Assembly: GCA_031553675.1 (NCBI GenBank)
Contig: JAVBLF010000023.1
Coordinates: 6,262 to 70,261, forward strand
DNA length: 64,000 nt
Origin: JAVBLF01 sp031553675
GTDB taxonomy: Bacteria > Bacillota > Clostridia > Christensenellales > CALWSW01
Direction: 5' to 3'
The notes beneath the pieces were generated by a model. The model was not told the origin of the DNA, ran no database searches, and saw only the letters and a list, made by a program, of their open reading frames with translations. Position 1 is the first letter of the stretch; every line of letters begins with the position of its first letter. Positions 50,894 through 59,993 of this stretch are shown here, one piece after another. The position numbers were made by a program, and so were the translations under genes.

Positions 50894-52222
50894 TTATGGA
50901 AGGGTTTTTCCCGTCTTGGGGTCGATCGCGATCAGGAGCGGTTCGCCCGTCTGACCGCTTTCACCGATGACGTAAGCGTACTTGACCCCGTCGAGCGTGA
51001 AAGCGATTTTGCAGTTGGGCCCGCCTTCGGGAATGATCGTGCGGATGACCAGCGGCTTTTTGGGCGCGATTTCCTTGATCGTCGTCATGCGTTTGACATC
51101 CTCGAAGCGATCGCTTTCGTATTGCACCCGCACCAGCTCGACGTTCTGGAGCGGCTTCTTCGCGTCGATCCGAACGTAGATGCCTTCCTTGTGCTCCGTG
51201 TAGCGGGAGGCCGCCTTCGCGAAGCCCGGCGCGTCGGTAAAGGCGATCGCGATCGGTTCGGAGGCCGCGTCGGGTTGATCGTCCGGATTGACCTGGATGC
51301 CGGCGATCTGCCACTTGCCTTTCGTTTCGACCAAGTCGAAATGAACTTCGTCTTTGGACGCGGTCGTCAGTACCGCGGTCGCCTTCGTGCCAGACTTGGC
51401 AAAGTTCACATCGATCGCGAGCTTGTCGAAGGTGACGAGATCCGGCTTCAGCGCCGTGAAAAACGAGTCCGACAACACATCGACATGTTTGGGGTCGATC
51501 GCTTGGAGGCGGGCTGTCACTTCCTTTGACTTTCCGTTGTCGATGCAGCGAAGCGCCAGGTAGTGCCGCACCAGATCCGACGGATTCGCGGGGTATTTTC
51601 CGACATCGACGGTGGAGCTGACGAGCGTGAAATACCCTTTCTTGGCGTACCAATCGTAATGGGATTCGGTGGGGTAGAAGAGCACGTCGTAGGACCAGCG
51701 GCTCTTTCGGTAGCCGTCGTAGCGTCCGTCCCCGTCGGCGTCCACCATGCGGTCTTCGCCCGCGCCCGTCGGAGACCAGGCGGCCGTGACCTTTTTGAGT
51801 GCGTCGTTTTCGACCTTCAGGAGCGCAAAGCCGCGCAAATGCGCCTCATTGGTGAGCACGATGTGGAGATAGAGTCCGTCGCTCTCCTGCATGCGTATCG
51901 CGGATGCCGTGTCGAACGATGCCGTCGGCAGCGCGACTGGCTTGCCGAGCTGCGACACTTTCCCTTTTGTGCTGCGGAAAGCGTAGATCTCCTTGTCGCT
52001 CATCTTCACGAGCACTTCTTTGTTTCCGTCGCCGTCCAAGTCGCGCTCCGAGATCAGGCATACGGCCGATTGGCGCCGCGCCTTGTCGAAGTGTTTCGCG
52101 ATGTACTGGGTATAGGCCGCGCCGAGCTTGGGCGCCGCAGTCGTAGCTGCCAGCGCGCTTCCACAGAGCATGGCTGTGATTGCGAGCGCCAGCCAGGCAG
52201 TGGCAAGTTTCCCTGTCTTCAT
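50894..52222 (-). CDS. Secreted protein with calcium-loop-like motifs
   Basis: 442 residues. Signal peptide (LATAWLALAITAMLCGSALA, cleavage near residue 25). Two EF-hand/dockerin-type loops are visible: DLDGDGNKE (61-69) and DADGDGRYDG (161-170). They resemble the Asp/Gly loops found in bacterial secreted proteins with FG-GAP/VCBS-like calcium sites. The rest is beta-rich without an enzyme motif I recognise. It ends with a GEPLLIAIDPKTGKTLP tail, which may be an anchor or repeat-like end. GAGAGGA before the start. Confidence 0.75.
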   Translation of the reverse strand: MKTGKLATAWLALAITAMLCGSALAATTAAPKLGAAYTQYIAKHFDKARRQSAVCLISERDLDGDGNKEVLVKMSDKEIYAFRSTKGKVSQLGKPVALPTASFDTASAIRMQESDGLYLHIVLTNEAHLRGFALLKVENDALKKVTAAWSPTGAGEDRMVDADGDGRYDGYRKSRWSYDVLFYPTESHYDWYAKKGYFTLVSSTVDVGKYPANPSDLVRHYLALRCIDNGKSKEVTARLQAIDPKHVDVLSDSFFTALKPDLVTFDKLAIDVNFAKSGTKATAVLTTASKDEVHFDLVETKGKWQIAGIQVNPDDQPDAASEPIAIAFTDAPGFAKAASRYTEHKEGIYVRIDAKKPLQNVELVRVQYESDRFEDVKRMTTIKEIAPKKPLVIRTIIPEGGPNCKIAFTLDGVKYAYVIGESGQTGEPLLIAIDPKTGKTLP

Positions 52223-52306
52223 CGATTCACGTCCTCTCGTTGTCGGGCAGGCAATGGGAGTGGTAGCATATTCTCAATGTAGATTTACTATATCATAGCG
52301 CAGATC

Positions 52307-52331
52307 AAAAAAGGAGGCCTTTGCGCCTCCC
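52307..52331 (-). terminator. Terminator of trxA
   Basis: On the minus strand GGAGGC (52330-52325) pairs with GCCTCC (52318-52313), then six Ts. Confidence 0.85.
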
Positions 52332-52351
52332 AATTGATCGAATCTCCAAAA

Positions 52352-52681
52352 TTACGCGAGATGCCGGTCGATCATGTCTTCCAGATCTTCTTTCGGCACC
52401 AAACCAATCGATTTTTCCACGATGTCGCCGCCCACGAAGAGCATGACGGTCGGGATGGTCTGGATGCGGTAGCGGATGGCGATCGCTTCCTGCTCGTCCG
52501 TGTTGAGCTTGCAGACCTGGATGCGATCCTTGTAATCGTCCGCCAATTCGTCGATCGCGGGGGCCAGCATGCGGCAAGGCCCGCACCACGCCGCCCAGAA
52601 ATCCACCAGGACCGGTTTGTCGTTCCGGATCATGGCGTCAAAGCTATCGTTGGTCAAATGAATGATGTTCTGGTTTGCCAT
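52352..52681 (-). CDS. trxA: Thioredoxin
   Basis: 109 residues, standard length. Active site WAAWCGPCRMLAP with the CGPC redox pair, buried Asp in VDFWAAW, cis-Pro in YRIQTIPTVMLFVGG. Reduces protein disulfides in the cytoplasm with NADPH and thioredoxin reductase (not in the window). GAAGGAGG before the start. Single-gene unit with terminator. Confidence 0.96.
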   Translation of the reverse strand: MANQNIIHLTNDSFDAMIRNDKPVLVDFWAAWCGPCRMLAPAIDELADDYKDRIQVCKLNTDEQEAIAIRYRIQTIPTVMLFVGGDIVEKSIGLVPKEDLEDMIDRHLA

Positions 52682-52752
52682 TCAGGCGCCTCCTTCACTG
52701 CGGTTGAAAACGTATCCGCCGACACTCGCGCACCATTGTCGTACCGAGTATC

Positions 52753-54555
52753 TCATTCCGTACCGCGTTTGTCAATGCATATGCCCAACTCGGCAAGCTG
52801 TGCGTCGTCAACGGCGTTGGGCGCCTGGGTGAGCAGGTCGGACGCGTTTTGCGTCTTGGGGAAGGCGATGACGTCGCGGATGTTGTTCGTGCCGGCCATG
52901 AGCATGACGATGCGATCCAGGCCGAACGCGATGCCACCGTGCGGGGGAGCGCCGTATTGGAAGGCCCGCAGGAAGTAGCCGAAGCGCTCCGCGGCGCTTT
53001 CGTCGGTAAAGCCCAGCGCGCGGAACATCCGCTTTTGCAGTTCCTGGTTCGAGATCCGGATCGACCCGCCGCCCAGCTCGTAGCCGTTGAGCACCATGTC
53101 GTAAGCTTTGGCGCGCACCGAAGCCGGATCGCTCTCCAGCTTGTCGAGGTCCTCGAGTTTGGGGGACGTGAAAGGGTGGTGCTTCGCGTAGTATCGCCCA
53201 TCTTCGGCATCGTATTCGAAGAGCGGGAATTCCGTGACCCAAAGCAAGTCGAAACGGTCCGGATCGATCAGGTCGAAGCGTTTCGCCAGCTCCAGGCGAA
53301 GCGCACCCAAAGCGGCAAACACGACTTCGTCGTCGGCGTCGCAGACGAAAAACACCGTGTCGTTCGCCTTTGCGCCGACCCGTTCTAGCAACGACGCGAT
53401 CTGCGCCTCCGTCATGAACTTGGCGAGCGTGCTTTTCACGCCGTCCGCCGTCACTGTCATCCAGCTCATGCCCTTGGCGCGGTAGGTTTTGACGAACTCG
53501 ACCAACTTGTCGATCTCCTTGCGCGAGAGCTTGTCCGCCGATCCGACCGCGTTGATCGCCCGCACCGAGCCGCCCGCCGCGATGGCGTCCTTTAGGAACT
53601 GCGCTTCGGTCGAGCCCATGATGTCCGACACGTCGACCAGTTCCAGCCCAAAACGGGTGTCCGGCTTATCCGAACCGTAGCGCGCCATGGCCTCCGCGTA
53701 CTTCATGCGCGGCAAGGGCAGCGGGATCTCGATGCCCTTGATCTTCCGAAAGAGTTCCGCCATGAAGCCCTCGTGGACCGCCATGACGTCCTCTTCGTCC
53801 TCGACGAAGGACATTTCACAGTCGATCTGCGTGAATTCCGGCTGGCGATCTGCCCGCAAATCCTCGTCGCGGAAGCATTTCGCGATCTGAAAATACCTGT
53901 CGAAGCCGCTGAGCATCAGCAGTTGCTTAAACTGCTGGGGGCTTTGCGGCAGGGCGTAAAACTGCCCGGGATAGACACGGCTCGGCACGAGGTAATCGCG
54001 CGCACCCTCGGGCGTGCTGCGGCCCAGGATGGGCGTCTCGATCTCGTAGAAGCCCTGCGCGTCGTAATAGTCCCGCGCCACCTTCGCGATCCGGTGGCGG
54101 AGCGCCAAGATGCGCTGCATGACCGGTCTGCGCAAGTCAAGGTAGCGGTACTGCATGCGCAGCATTTCGTTTGTTTCGCTGTCGTCGTCGATCATAAAAG
54201 GCGGCGTTTCACTCACAGCCAGGATCTTGAAGTCGCTGACCAAGAGCTCGAAAGCCCCCGTCGCGACATCTGGATTGATCGCCTCGGGCGCGCGCCGTGC
54301 CAAGACGCCTTTCACCGCCAGGACGAACTCCGAGCGTATCCCTTCGGCCTTTTCAAAGGTCGCGCGGTCGTTCCGGCTCTCGTCGAACACGACTTGCATC
54401 ATGCCGCTGCGATCGCGCAGGTAGGCGAAAATCAACCCGCCGAGGTTGCGCTTGCCGTCCACCCAGCCCATGAGCGTCAGATCTTGCCCCAGTTCGGATT
54501 CGCAGGGGACGCCGCAATGGTGGCTTCTTTTCCAGCCGTTCAAAAATTCTGCCAT
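52753..54555 (-). CDS. aspS: Aspartyl-tRNA synthetase
   Basis: 600 residues. OB-fold anticodon domain at the N terminus (GQDLTLMGWVDGKRNLGGLI), class II motif 2 CFRDEDLRADRQPEFTQID, the bacterial GAD insertion (about 280-420), and motif 3 GGIAFGLDRIVMLMAG. Full bacterial-type length. Charges tRNA-Asp, one of the tRNAs encoded at 18.7 kb. Start taken at the ATG (MAEFL), spaced from GAGGTT; a GTG three codons upstream is possible but too close to it. hisS lies 18 bp upstream, so the pair is co-transcribed, as is common in Firmicutes. Confidence 0.96.
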   Translation of the reverse strand: MAEFLNGWKRSHHCGVPCESELGQDLTLMGWVDGKRNLGGLIFAYLRDRSGMMQVVFDESRNDRATFEKAEGIRSEFVLAVKGVLARRAPEAINPDVATGAFELLVSDFKILAVSETPPFMIDDDSETNEMLRMQYRYLDLRRPVMQRILALRHRIAKVARDYYDAQGFYEIETPILGRSTPEGARDYLVPSRVYPGQFYALPQSPQQFKQLLMLSGFDRYFQIAKCFRDEDLRADRQPEFTQIDCEMSFVEDEEDVMAVHEGFMAELFRKIKGIEIPLPLPRMKYAEAMARYGSDKPDTRFGLELVDVSDIMGSTEAQFLKDAIAAGGSVRAINAVGSADKLSRKEIDKLVEFVKTYRAKGMSWMTVTADGVKSTLAKFMTEAQIASLLERVGAKANDTVFFVCDADDEVVFAALGALRLELAKRFDLIDPDRFDLLWVTEFPLFEYDAEDGRYYAKHHPFTSPKLEDLDKLESDPASVRAKAYDMVLNGYELGGGSIRISNQELQKRMFRALGFTDESAAERFGYFLRAFQYGAPPHGGIAFGLDRIVMLMAGTNNIRDVIAFPKTQNASDLLTQAPNAVDDAQLAELGICIDKRGTE

Positions 54556-54573
54556 CGATAACACAACCTCGCT

Positions 54574-55848
54574 TTATTTGCTCGTTTGCAGGGTGGACGC
54601 AAATGCGTCGGCAAAGCCGTCCAGCGGCGCCTGACTTTCGCTGCCGTCCTGCATGTTGCGGAGTTTGCAAGCGCCTGCCGCCAGTTCCTGCTCGCCGATG
54701 ACGGCGACGTAAGGCACGCTGAGCTTGTCGGCGTACTTGAACTGCGCTTTCATGCTCCGGCCGACGCTGTCCATGGCCGCGGGGATGCCGCGCTTTCGAA
54801 GATCGGACGCGATCGTCCAGCAGGCGCGTTTGGCGTCGTCGCCGTAATGCGCGAGGTAAATCGCAGCGTCCGGTTCGCGCGGGATCGCGATGCCCTGGCT
54901 TTCCATGACGAGGAGCAGGCGTTCCATGCCCATGCCGAAACCGACGCCCGGCGTGGAAGGGCCGCCGATCTCTTCGACGAGGTGGTCGTAGCGCCCGCCG
55001 CCGCAGACCGTGCCCTGTGAACCGATCTGATTCGAGATGATCTCAAAGACCATGCGCGTGTAGTAGTCGAGGCCGCGCACGAGGCGCTGATCGACGACGA
55101 AGTCGATGCCTGCCGCCGTCAGGTAGCTTTGCAGCGACGCAAAGTGGTGTTTGCAGTCGTCACAGACGTAGTCCGCGATCTGCGGCGCCGCCTCGATCTG
55201 GGTGCGGCAGATCGCATTTTTGCAGTCGAGGATGCGCAGCGGGTTTTTCTCGAGGCGCGATTTGCAGTCCTCACACATGCCGTCGATCCGCGCGGCAAAA
55301 TGATCCCGCAGCGCCTGGTTGTACGTGGGGCGGCATGTCGGGCAGCCGATGTTGTTGATGTGGAGGGTCAGATCCGATACACCCAGCTCGTCGAACACGC
55401 GCAGACCCAGCGCGATCACCTCGGCGTCCGCGATGGGTTCGCTCGAACCGAAGAGCTCGATGCCGAACTGGTGGTGCTCGCGGAGCCGTCCGGCCTGGGG
55501 CTGTTCGTAGCGGAAGACCGGACAGTTGAGGTAATACATGCGGGTGGGCTGTGGCGCGGCAAAGCAGCTGTGCTCGACGAACTGCCGCACGACGCCCGCT
55601 GTGCCCTCGGGTTTGAGCGTGACCGAATCGTCGCCCTTTGTCGTGAAGGTGTACATCTCTTTTTGCACGATGTCGGTCGTTTCGCCGACGCTGCGCAAAA
55701 AGAGATCGGTCTGTTCCAGCACGGGCGTGCGCACCTCATGGAAGCCGAACGCGCGCGTCACGCGGCGCATGGCATCCTCGATGTAGTGCCATTTGTAGCT
55801 CTCCTGGGCTTCGACGTCCTTAAAGCCCTTCAAGGCCTTTACTTTCAT
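54574..55848 (-). CDS. hisS: Histidyl-tRNA synthetase
   Basis: 424 residues, start behind AGGAGG. Class II core: RTPVLEQTDLFLRSVGETTD, LKPEGTAGVVRQFVEHS, RYEQPQAGRLREHHQFGIEL (motif 2), RGLDYYTRMVFEI and GVGFGMGMERLLL (motif 3). It contains a cysteine-rich insertion (GCPTCRPTYN, CEDCKSRL, CKNAICR, CDDCKHH; about 187-258), four CxxC or Cx4C pairs that likely bind zinc and are common in clostridial HisRS. C-terminal anticodon domain ends the protein. Upstream of aspS in one operon. I see no T-box leader directly before it. Confidence 0.95.
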   Translation of the reverse strand: MKVKALKGFKDVEAQESYKWHYIEDAMRRVTRAFGFHEVRTPVLEQTDLFLRSVGETTDIVQKEMYTFTTKGDDSVTLKPEGTAGVVRQFVEHSCFAAPQPTRMYYLNCPVFRYEQPQAGRLREHHQFGIELFGSSEPIADAEVIALGLRVFDELGVSDLTLHINNIGCPTCRPTYNQALRDHFAARIDGMCEDCKSRLEKNPLRILDCKNAICRTQIEAAPQIADYVCDDCKHHFASLQSYLTAAGIDFVVDQRLVRGLDYYTRMVFEIISNQIGSQGTVCGGGRYDHLVEEIGGPSTPGVGFGMGMERLLLVMESQGIAIPREPDAAIYLAHYGDDAKRACWTIASDLRKRGIPAAMDSVGRSMKAQFKYADKLSVPYVAVIGEQELAAGACKLRNMQDGSESQAPLDGFADAFASTLQTSK

Positions 55849-55870
55849 GCTTTCCTCCTGACGAAAACGA

Positions 55871-55892
55871 GCCGGGCAATCGTCTGCCCGGC
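55871..55892 (-). terminator. Hairpin between DUF4870 gene and hisS
   Basis: GCCGGGCA pairs with TGCCCGGC around 6 nt, followed on the minus strand by TCGTTTTC. A weak terminator or attenuator ahead of hisS. Confidence 0.5.
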
Positions 55893-55907
55893 CCATCCGT
55901 TCGCTTA

Positions 55908-56240
55908 TTATCGCTTGTCGGCCACATTGGCGGCGATGTCGCCGATGACGGGAAGCCGGAATTCTTCGCCGCGGTAGGCCCGAACCATGCACATGATCCA
56001 GATCGCGGCAAAACCCAAGCTGAGTGCAAGGCCGAAGAGCCAGCCGATGAAAGGAATGTGAGCCAAAATGGCGCTGAGGATCCAGTAGATCACCCACAGT
56101 GCCACACCGGCAATCACCCCTTGAATCGCGTGGAAGCGCACGAATCGATCCGCATCCTTTTCGACGAGATAGACGATCAAGCTCGAGAGGGGAAACACGG
56201 CATAGCAGAGCAGCCCTTTGACTTTGGTATCGTCGTTCAT
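55908..56240 (-). CDS. DUF4870 small membrane protein
   Basis: 110 residues. Soluble start (DDTKVKGLLCYAVFPLSSLI), then about three helices, with RFVRFHAIQG, a loop that is the hallmark of DUF4870 proteins, and VALWVIYWILSAI plus WLFGLALSLGFAAIWIMCMV. End has the conserved GEEFRLPVIGDIAANVA. Role not known; found widely in Firmicutes. Start is the ATG behind GGAAAGAACG. Confidence 0.85.
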   Translation of the reverse strand: MNDDTKVKGLLCYAVFPLSSLIVYLVEKDADRFVRFHAIQGVIAGVALWVIYWILSAILAHIPFIGWLFGLALSLGFAAIWIMCMVRAYRGEEFRLPVIGDIAANVADKR

Positions 56241-56324
56241 GACGTTCTTCCTTTCTCCTGCCGACATGGTTTCCTTGTCGGTTTCATGATAGCACGGTTC
56301 ATTCACGCTGTAAAGCGCGGCGGA

Positions 56325-57542
56325 TCAGCGTTTGGCGCCCTTGCTGCCCCAGTTGGCTTTTTGCAGCACTTCGGAATCGTAAGCGTAAAGGTTGCGGTTC
56401 TTTTCCTTGTGGACGCGCACGGCGTTGTCGACCAGCTCGTCGATCAGCTGGGAATAGCTCAGGCCGAGCGGCTCCCAGAGGTAAAACGCGAACGAACCGG
56501 GAATGGTGTTGATCTCGTTGACGTAGAGGGTTTCGGTCGCCTTGTCGTAGATGTAGTCGATGCGCACGACGCCTTTGCAGTCGAAGAGCTTGAAGATCTC
56601 GACCGAGAGATCCTGGATCCTTTCGGTCAGCTCGTCTTCGATCGGCGCGGGCACGATGCGGCTCATCGACTTCATGCCGGACATCTCGCTGCCCTTGCCG
56701 CCGCGCAGGTACTTGTCTTCAAAGCTTAAAAAGTTCTTCCACGCGATCGGCTGCTCGCAGACGGACGGCCGCACGTCGCAGCCGCTGCCCAGCACGGAAC
56801 AGTTGAATTCGGCGATCTCCTCGACACCGGCGTCCGCCAGGATGCGCCGATCGTAGCGCACGGCCACTTCGATCGTCTCATAAAGCCGATCGCGGTCGGT
56901 CGCCTTGCCGATGCCGATGCTCGAACCGAGGTTGGCCGGCTTGATGAAGATCGGATAGTCCAGTTTGGCTTCAATGTCGGCGACCACGCGTTCGGGATCT
57001 TCTTCCCACTGGTCGCGCCAGAACCAAACGCTGTCGAGCACTGGGAAGCCCGCGCCCCGAAACGCCGCCTTCATCAGCACTTTGTCCATGCCCGCGCAGG
57101 ATCCCAACACGCCCGATTCGGCGTAGGGCAGGTCGGCCAGCTCAAAGAGTCCTTGCAGGGTGCCGTCCTCGCCGTTGAGCCCGTGCATCGCCGGGATCGC
57201 GACGTCGAAGGGGAACTTTTGGTTGGCAGACTTTCCGCCCAGCAACCCCTTCAATCCAGAGCCCTTCGACTCAGCCGGGACGAGTTCCGGTCCGGACGTC
57301 AGGTTGGGCACGGGCGGCAGCGTGACAGCCGTCACTTCGCTCGATTCGGGATCGAAGTTCCGGACAAAGGTGACGTCGCGCAGTTTGTCGCCGGTGTACC
57401 AGCGGCCATTCCGCGCGATGTAGACCGGCAGGATATCGTACTTTTTCGGGTCGGCATTTTCGATCAGTTGGGTGCCGGTCACGATCGAGATGTCGTGCTC
57501 GACGGTGCGCCCGCCAAAGAAGACGGCCAGCGTTCGCTTCAT
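56325..57542 (-). CDS. ddl: D-alanine-D-alanine ligase
   Basis: 405 residues, ATP-grasp. N-terminal VFFGGRTVEHDISIVTG with the Glu that contacts the first D-Ala, PAMHGLNGEDGTLQGLFE, YAESGVLGSCAGMDKVLMK, FIKPANLGSSIGIGKA (ATP-binding), RIDYIYDK and VNEINTIPGSFAFYLWEPLG (metal and substrate residues). It is about 40 residues longer than E. coli Ddl, mainly from a segment around residues 82-107 after VPNLTSGPELVPA. Makes the D-Ala-D-Ala added by MurF, whose gene lies 24 bp upstream in the same direction. Confidence 0.94.
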   Translation of the reverse strand: MKRTLAVFFGGRTVEHDISIVTGTQLIENADPKKYDILPVYIARNGRWYTGDKLRDVTFVRNFDPESSEVTAVTLPPVPNLTSGPELVPAESKGSGLKGLLGGKSANQKFPFDVAIPAMHGLNGEDGTLQGLFELADLPYAESGVLGSCAGMDKVLMKAAFRGAGFPVLDSVWFWRDQWEEDPERVVADIEAKLDYPIFIKPANLGSSIGIGKATDRDRLYETIEVAVRYDRRILADAGVEEIAEFNCSVLGSGCDVRPSVCEQPIAWKNFLSFEDKYLRGGKGSEMSGMKSMSRIVPAPIEDELTERIQDLSVEIFKLFDCKGVVRIDYIYDKATETLYVNEINTIPGSFAFYLWEPLGLSYSQLIDELVDNAVRVHKEKNRNLYAYDSEVLQKANWGSKGAKR

Positions 57543-57566
57543 CGGGTTCCCTCCTTTACCGCGTTC

Positions 57567-59198
57567 CTATTCCGAGTAATTGTCCGGCAGGTCGTTTTCA
57601 AACAGGACGACGTCGCCGTTGACCGCGAGGTGACTGAGGACGACGGTCGCTTCGTCCAGCGAAGAAACGACGAAGATATTTTCTTTCGGAAATTCACGTT
57701 TTTCCATGCCGCGCACGATCGGCACGCTGCGCTTTTTGCCGACGAGGATCGCGAAATCGGCGCTCATGGCGATCTGCTCGCCAAAGGCTTCGTTTTGCGC
57801 TTCTTCTTCGGCGCCCAGCTCGATCATGCCCGGCGTGACGACGATGCGCCGCCCGTCGAAGGCGCGGAGCACCTCCATCGCGGCCTTGGCGCCATCGGGG
57901 TTGGCGTTGAAGGCGTCGTCGATCACCGTCACGGCGCCGGGGATGAGCTGCAAGCGGTGTTCCACCGGCTCCAGACGACGGATCCCCACCGCGATTTGCT
58001 CCATGGACAGCCCCATGTAGCGCGCGACGGCGGCGCCGCCCGTGACGTTCAGTATGTTGTGTTCGCCCAGAAGACGTGTTTTACAGGCGATCGAAGCGCC
58101 GTCTTCGCAGATCAGCGTGAAACGGCTGCCCTGGGACGACACCGAGATGTCGACGGCGCGCATGTAAACCTGTTCGCGCGCGTGCAAGCCGTAGAGCAAG
58201 CGATCCCGAACGGCGACGTTGCGCTTGGAGAGCTGGACGCATGCCTCGTTGTCGCCATTGAAGAAGGCCGCGCCGTCCGCCGGAAGGTTGGCGATCAGCT
58301 CGAACTTCGTGTTTGCGATGTTCTCCAGCGATCCAAACGTCTCGAGGTGTTGCTTGCCGATCGAGCTCAACAGCCCGATCGTCGGCGCGACGAGGTCGCA
58401 CAGTTCGTCGATGTCGCCGACGTAGCGCGCGCCCATCTCCGCGACGAAGACCTCGTGGCTGGGGCGGAGCATTTCGCGGGCGACGCGCGTGATGCCCATG
58501 GGCGTGTTGTAGCTGTGCGGCGTGATCAATACGTCGAATTTTTCGCTGAGGATGCTGCCGAGCACGAACTTGCTGCTCGTCTTGCCGTAGCTTCCCGTGA
58601 TGCCGATCTTGATCAGATCGTCGCGTTCCGCCAGAATGCGCTTGGCCTGGTTGAAATAGCGGCGCTTGATGCCCTCTTCGATCGGCACGCAGAGAAAGTG
58701 CGCGATCGCGACGAGAAGCGGCAGGAAGAGCGCCGGTACGTAGACCGCCACGCGCGCCACAAGATAAGCCGTGTATTGGCGTCCGACGTTGGCCCGCAGC
58801 AAGAGGGGATAAAGGTTGACGAGCAGGATCACAAAGGCGATCGCGACGATCAGCCGTTTGACCCTGCCGGTGAAGACGAGGGGCTTTTTCGCTGGAACGC
58901 GCCGCCAGATGAAACCGACATAGGCGACGAGCACGGCGTAGATGCCGCGGACGGCACACTGCGCGACGAGAAAGACCGCGTACTTGTTGACGAGCATCGA
59001 CGCGGCGGCGTCGCTGAACAGACAGATGAAAAAGACGAGCACCAGCGGAAGCCAATCGCGCAGCGCGTGCTTTTTCAGCCAGCGCATGTACATGTTGGCC
59101 TGGTAGCTCTCGAGCTGGAGCATATGGACGAAGCGCAGCGACGCGTAGAGGCCGGCCGCGCCGCAGAGGATCTTGAGCAGGTTATCGATGAAAACCAA
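57567..59198 (-). CDS. MurF-like ligase with N-terminal membrane domain
   Basis: 543 residues from a TTG behind GGGAGG (spacing 10). The first 190 residues have four to five hydrophobic segments (GAAGLYASLRFVHML, WLPLVLVFFICLFSDAAA, YAVLVAYVGFIW, LIVAIAFVILLVNLYPLL, VYVPALFLPLLVAIAHFL). The Mur ligase part follows: KIGITGSYGKTSSKFVLGSI (P-loop), FVAEMGARYVGDIDELCDLV, GLLSSIGKQHLETFGSLEN, FNGDNEAC, and the C-terminal VIDDAFNANPDGAKAAMEVL, which matches MurF. So it very likely adds D-Ala-D-Ala to the UDP-MurNAc-tripeptide, and is fused to the membrane. Next to ddl. Such fusions occur in some Clostridia. Confidence 0.88.
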   Translation of the reverse strand: MVFIDNLLKILCGAAGLYASLRFVHMLQLESYQANMYMRWLKKHALRDWLPLVLVFFICLFSDAAASMLVNKYAVFLVAQCAVRGIYAVLVAYVGFIWRRVPAKKPLVFTGRVKRLIVAIAFVILLVNLYPLLLRANVGRQYTAYLVARVAVYVPALFLPLLVAIAHFLCVPIEEGIKRRYFNQAKRILAERDDLIKIGITGSYGKTSSKFVLGSILSEKFDVLITPHSYNTPMGITRVAREMLRPSHEVFVAEMGARYVGDIDELCDLVAPTIGLLSSIGKQHLETFGSLENIANTKFELIANLPADGAAFFNGDNEACVQLSKRNVAVRDRLLYGLHAREQVYMRAVDISVSSQGSRFTLICEDGASIACKTRLLGEHNILNVTGGAAVARYMGLSMEQIAVGIRRLEPVEHRLQLIPGAVTVIDDAFNANPDGAKAAMEVLRAFDGRRIVVTPGMIELGAEEEAQNEAFGEQIAMSADFAILVGKKRSVPIVRGMEKREFPKENIFVVSSLDEATVVLSHLAVNGDVVLFENDLPDNYSE

Positions 59199-59234
59199 TG
59201 CGGGGCACCTCCCAATGCGAGTCGATCGGGCGCG

Positions 59235-59993
59235 TTATTTCCATAAGAAGGCGTCGGCGATCGAGAAAAAGCGCCGGCTGTGTTCGACAAAAGCGTAGTG
59301 GCTGGCGCCCTCAAACAGCACGAGCGCTGCGTCGGGGATTTCGGCTTCCATGACGCGCCCCATCCAAAGGGGGGTCGCCGCGTCGTATTCGCCCCAGACG
59401 AGCAGCGTCGGGGCCTGTATGGACGGAAGCAGGGGGCGCAAATCCTGGTTGACGACCTTGACAAAGGTGCTGCGCATGACGCCGTCGAGCGACTGGTAGT
59501 CGGAGCTGCCCGCGCTGCGCATCTTCGCGTCGAGTCCCAGGGCTTTTCCGAGCCAAGGGATCTTCGCGACGTGCTTGCCGAGTTTGTACGCGTATACGCG
59601 CAGATAGTAATCCGGGCCTCGTTTGGGGATCATCCCCGCGGCGCCGGTCAGCAGCAGCTTGTCGAAGCGCTGCGGCGCGTGCGAAGCCATGCAAATGGCG
59701 ACGCGCGCACCAAACGAATGGGCGATGATATCACAGGTTTCCACGCCCAAATCGTCCAAAAACGCGAGGGTCATGTCGGCATACTCCGTGACCGACCAAG
59801 GTTCCGGAGGCAGCGACGAATCCCCATGTCCCGGGAAATCGAGCGCGATCACGTCGTTGCCGCGCGCGACGAACGCATCCCAAAACACGTCGAAGCGCAC
59901 CTTGCCGTCGCCCCAGCCGTGCAACAAAAGCAGCGGCTTGCCTTTTCCGGCGCGCTCGTAGGCGATGCGCACGGCGCCGTTCGACCACTCCAT
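59235..59993 (-). CDS. Alpha/beta hydrolase
   Basis: 252 residues. Oxyanion region LLLLHGWGDGK, then DVIALDFPGHGDSS, nucleophile Ser in IIAHSFGARVAI, a cap segment around 135-175, Asp in LVWGEYDAATPLWMG, and His in GASHYAFVEHS. It is a serine hydrolase with an intact catalytic triad; the substrate cannot be told. TGGAGGA before the start. It sits upstream of the MurF-like gene in the same direction, with a 36-bp gap, so probably in the cell-wall operon. Confidence 0.88.
   Translation of the reverse strand: MEWSNGAVRIAYERAGKGKPLLLLHGWGDGKVRFDVFWDAFVARGNDVIALDFPGHGDSSLPPEPWSVTEYADMTLAFLDDLGVETCDIIAHSFGARVAICMASHAPQRFDKLLLTGAAGMIPKRGPDYYLRVYAYKLGKHVAKIPWLGKALGLDAKMRSAGSSDYQSLDGVMRSTFVKVVNQDLRPLLPSIQAPTLLVWGEYDAATPLWMGRVMEAEIPDAALVLFEGASHYAFVEHSRRFFSIADAFLWK

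Noticed and set aside
55849..55907. T-box leader before hisS
   Set aside because: The gap is only 59 bp and has a single simple hairpin, without the T-box core.
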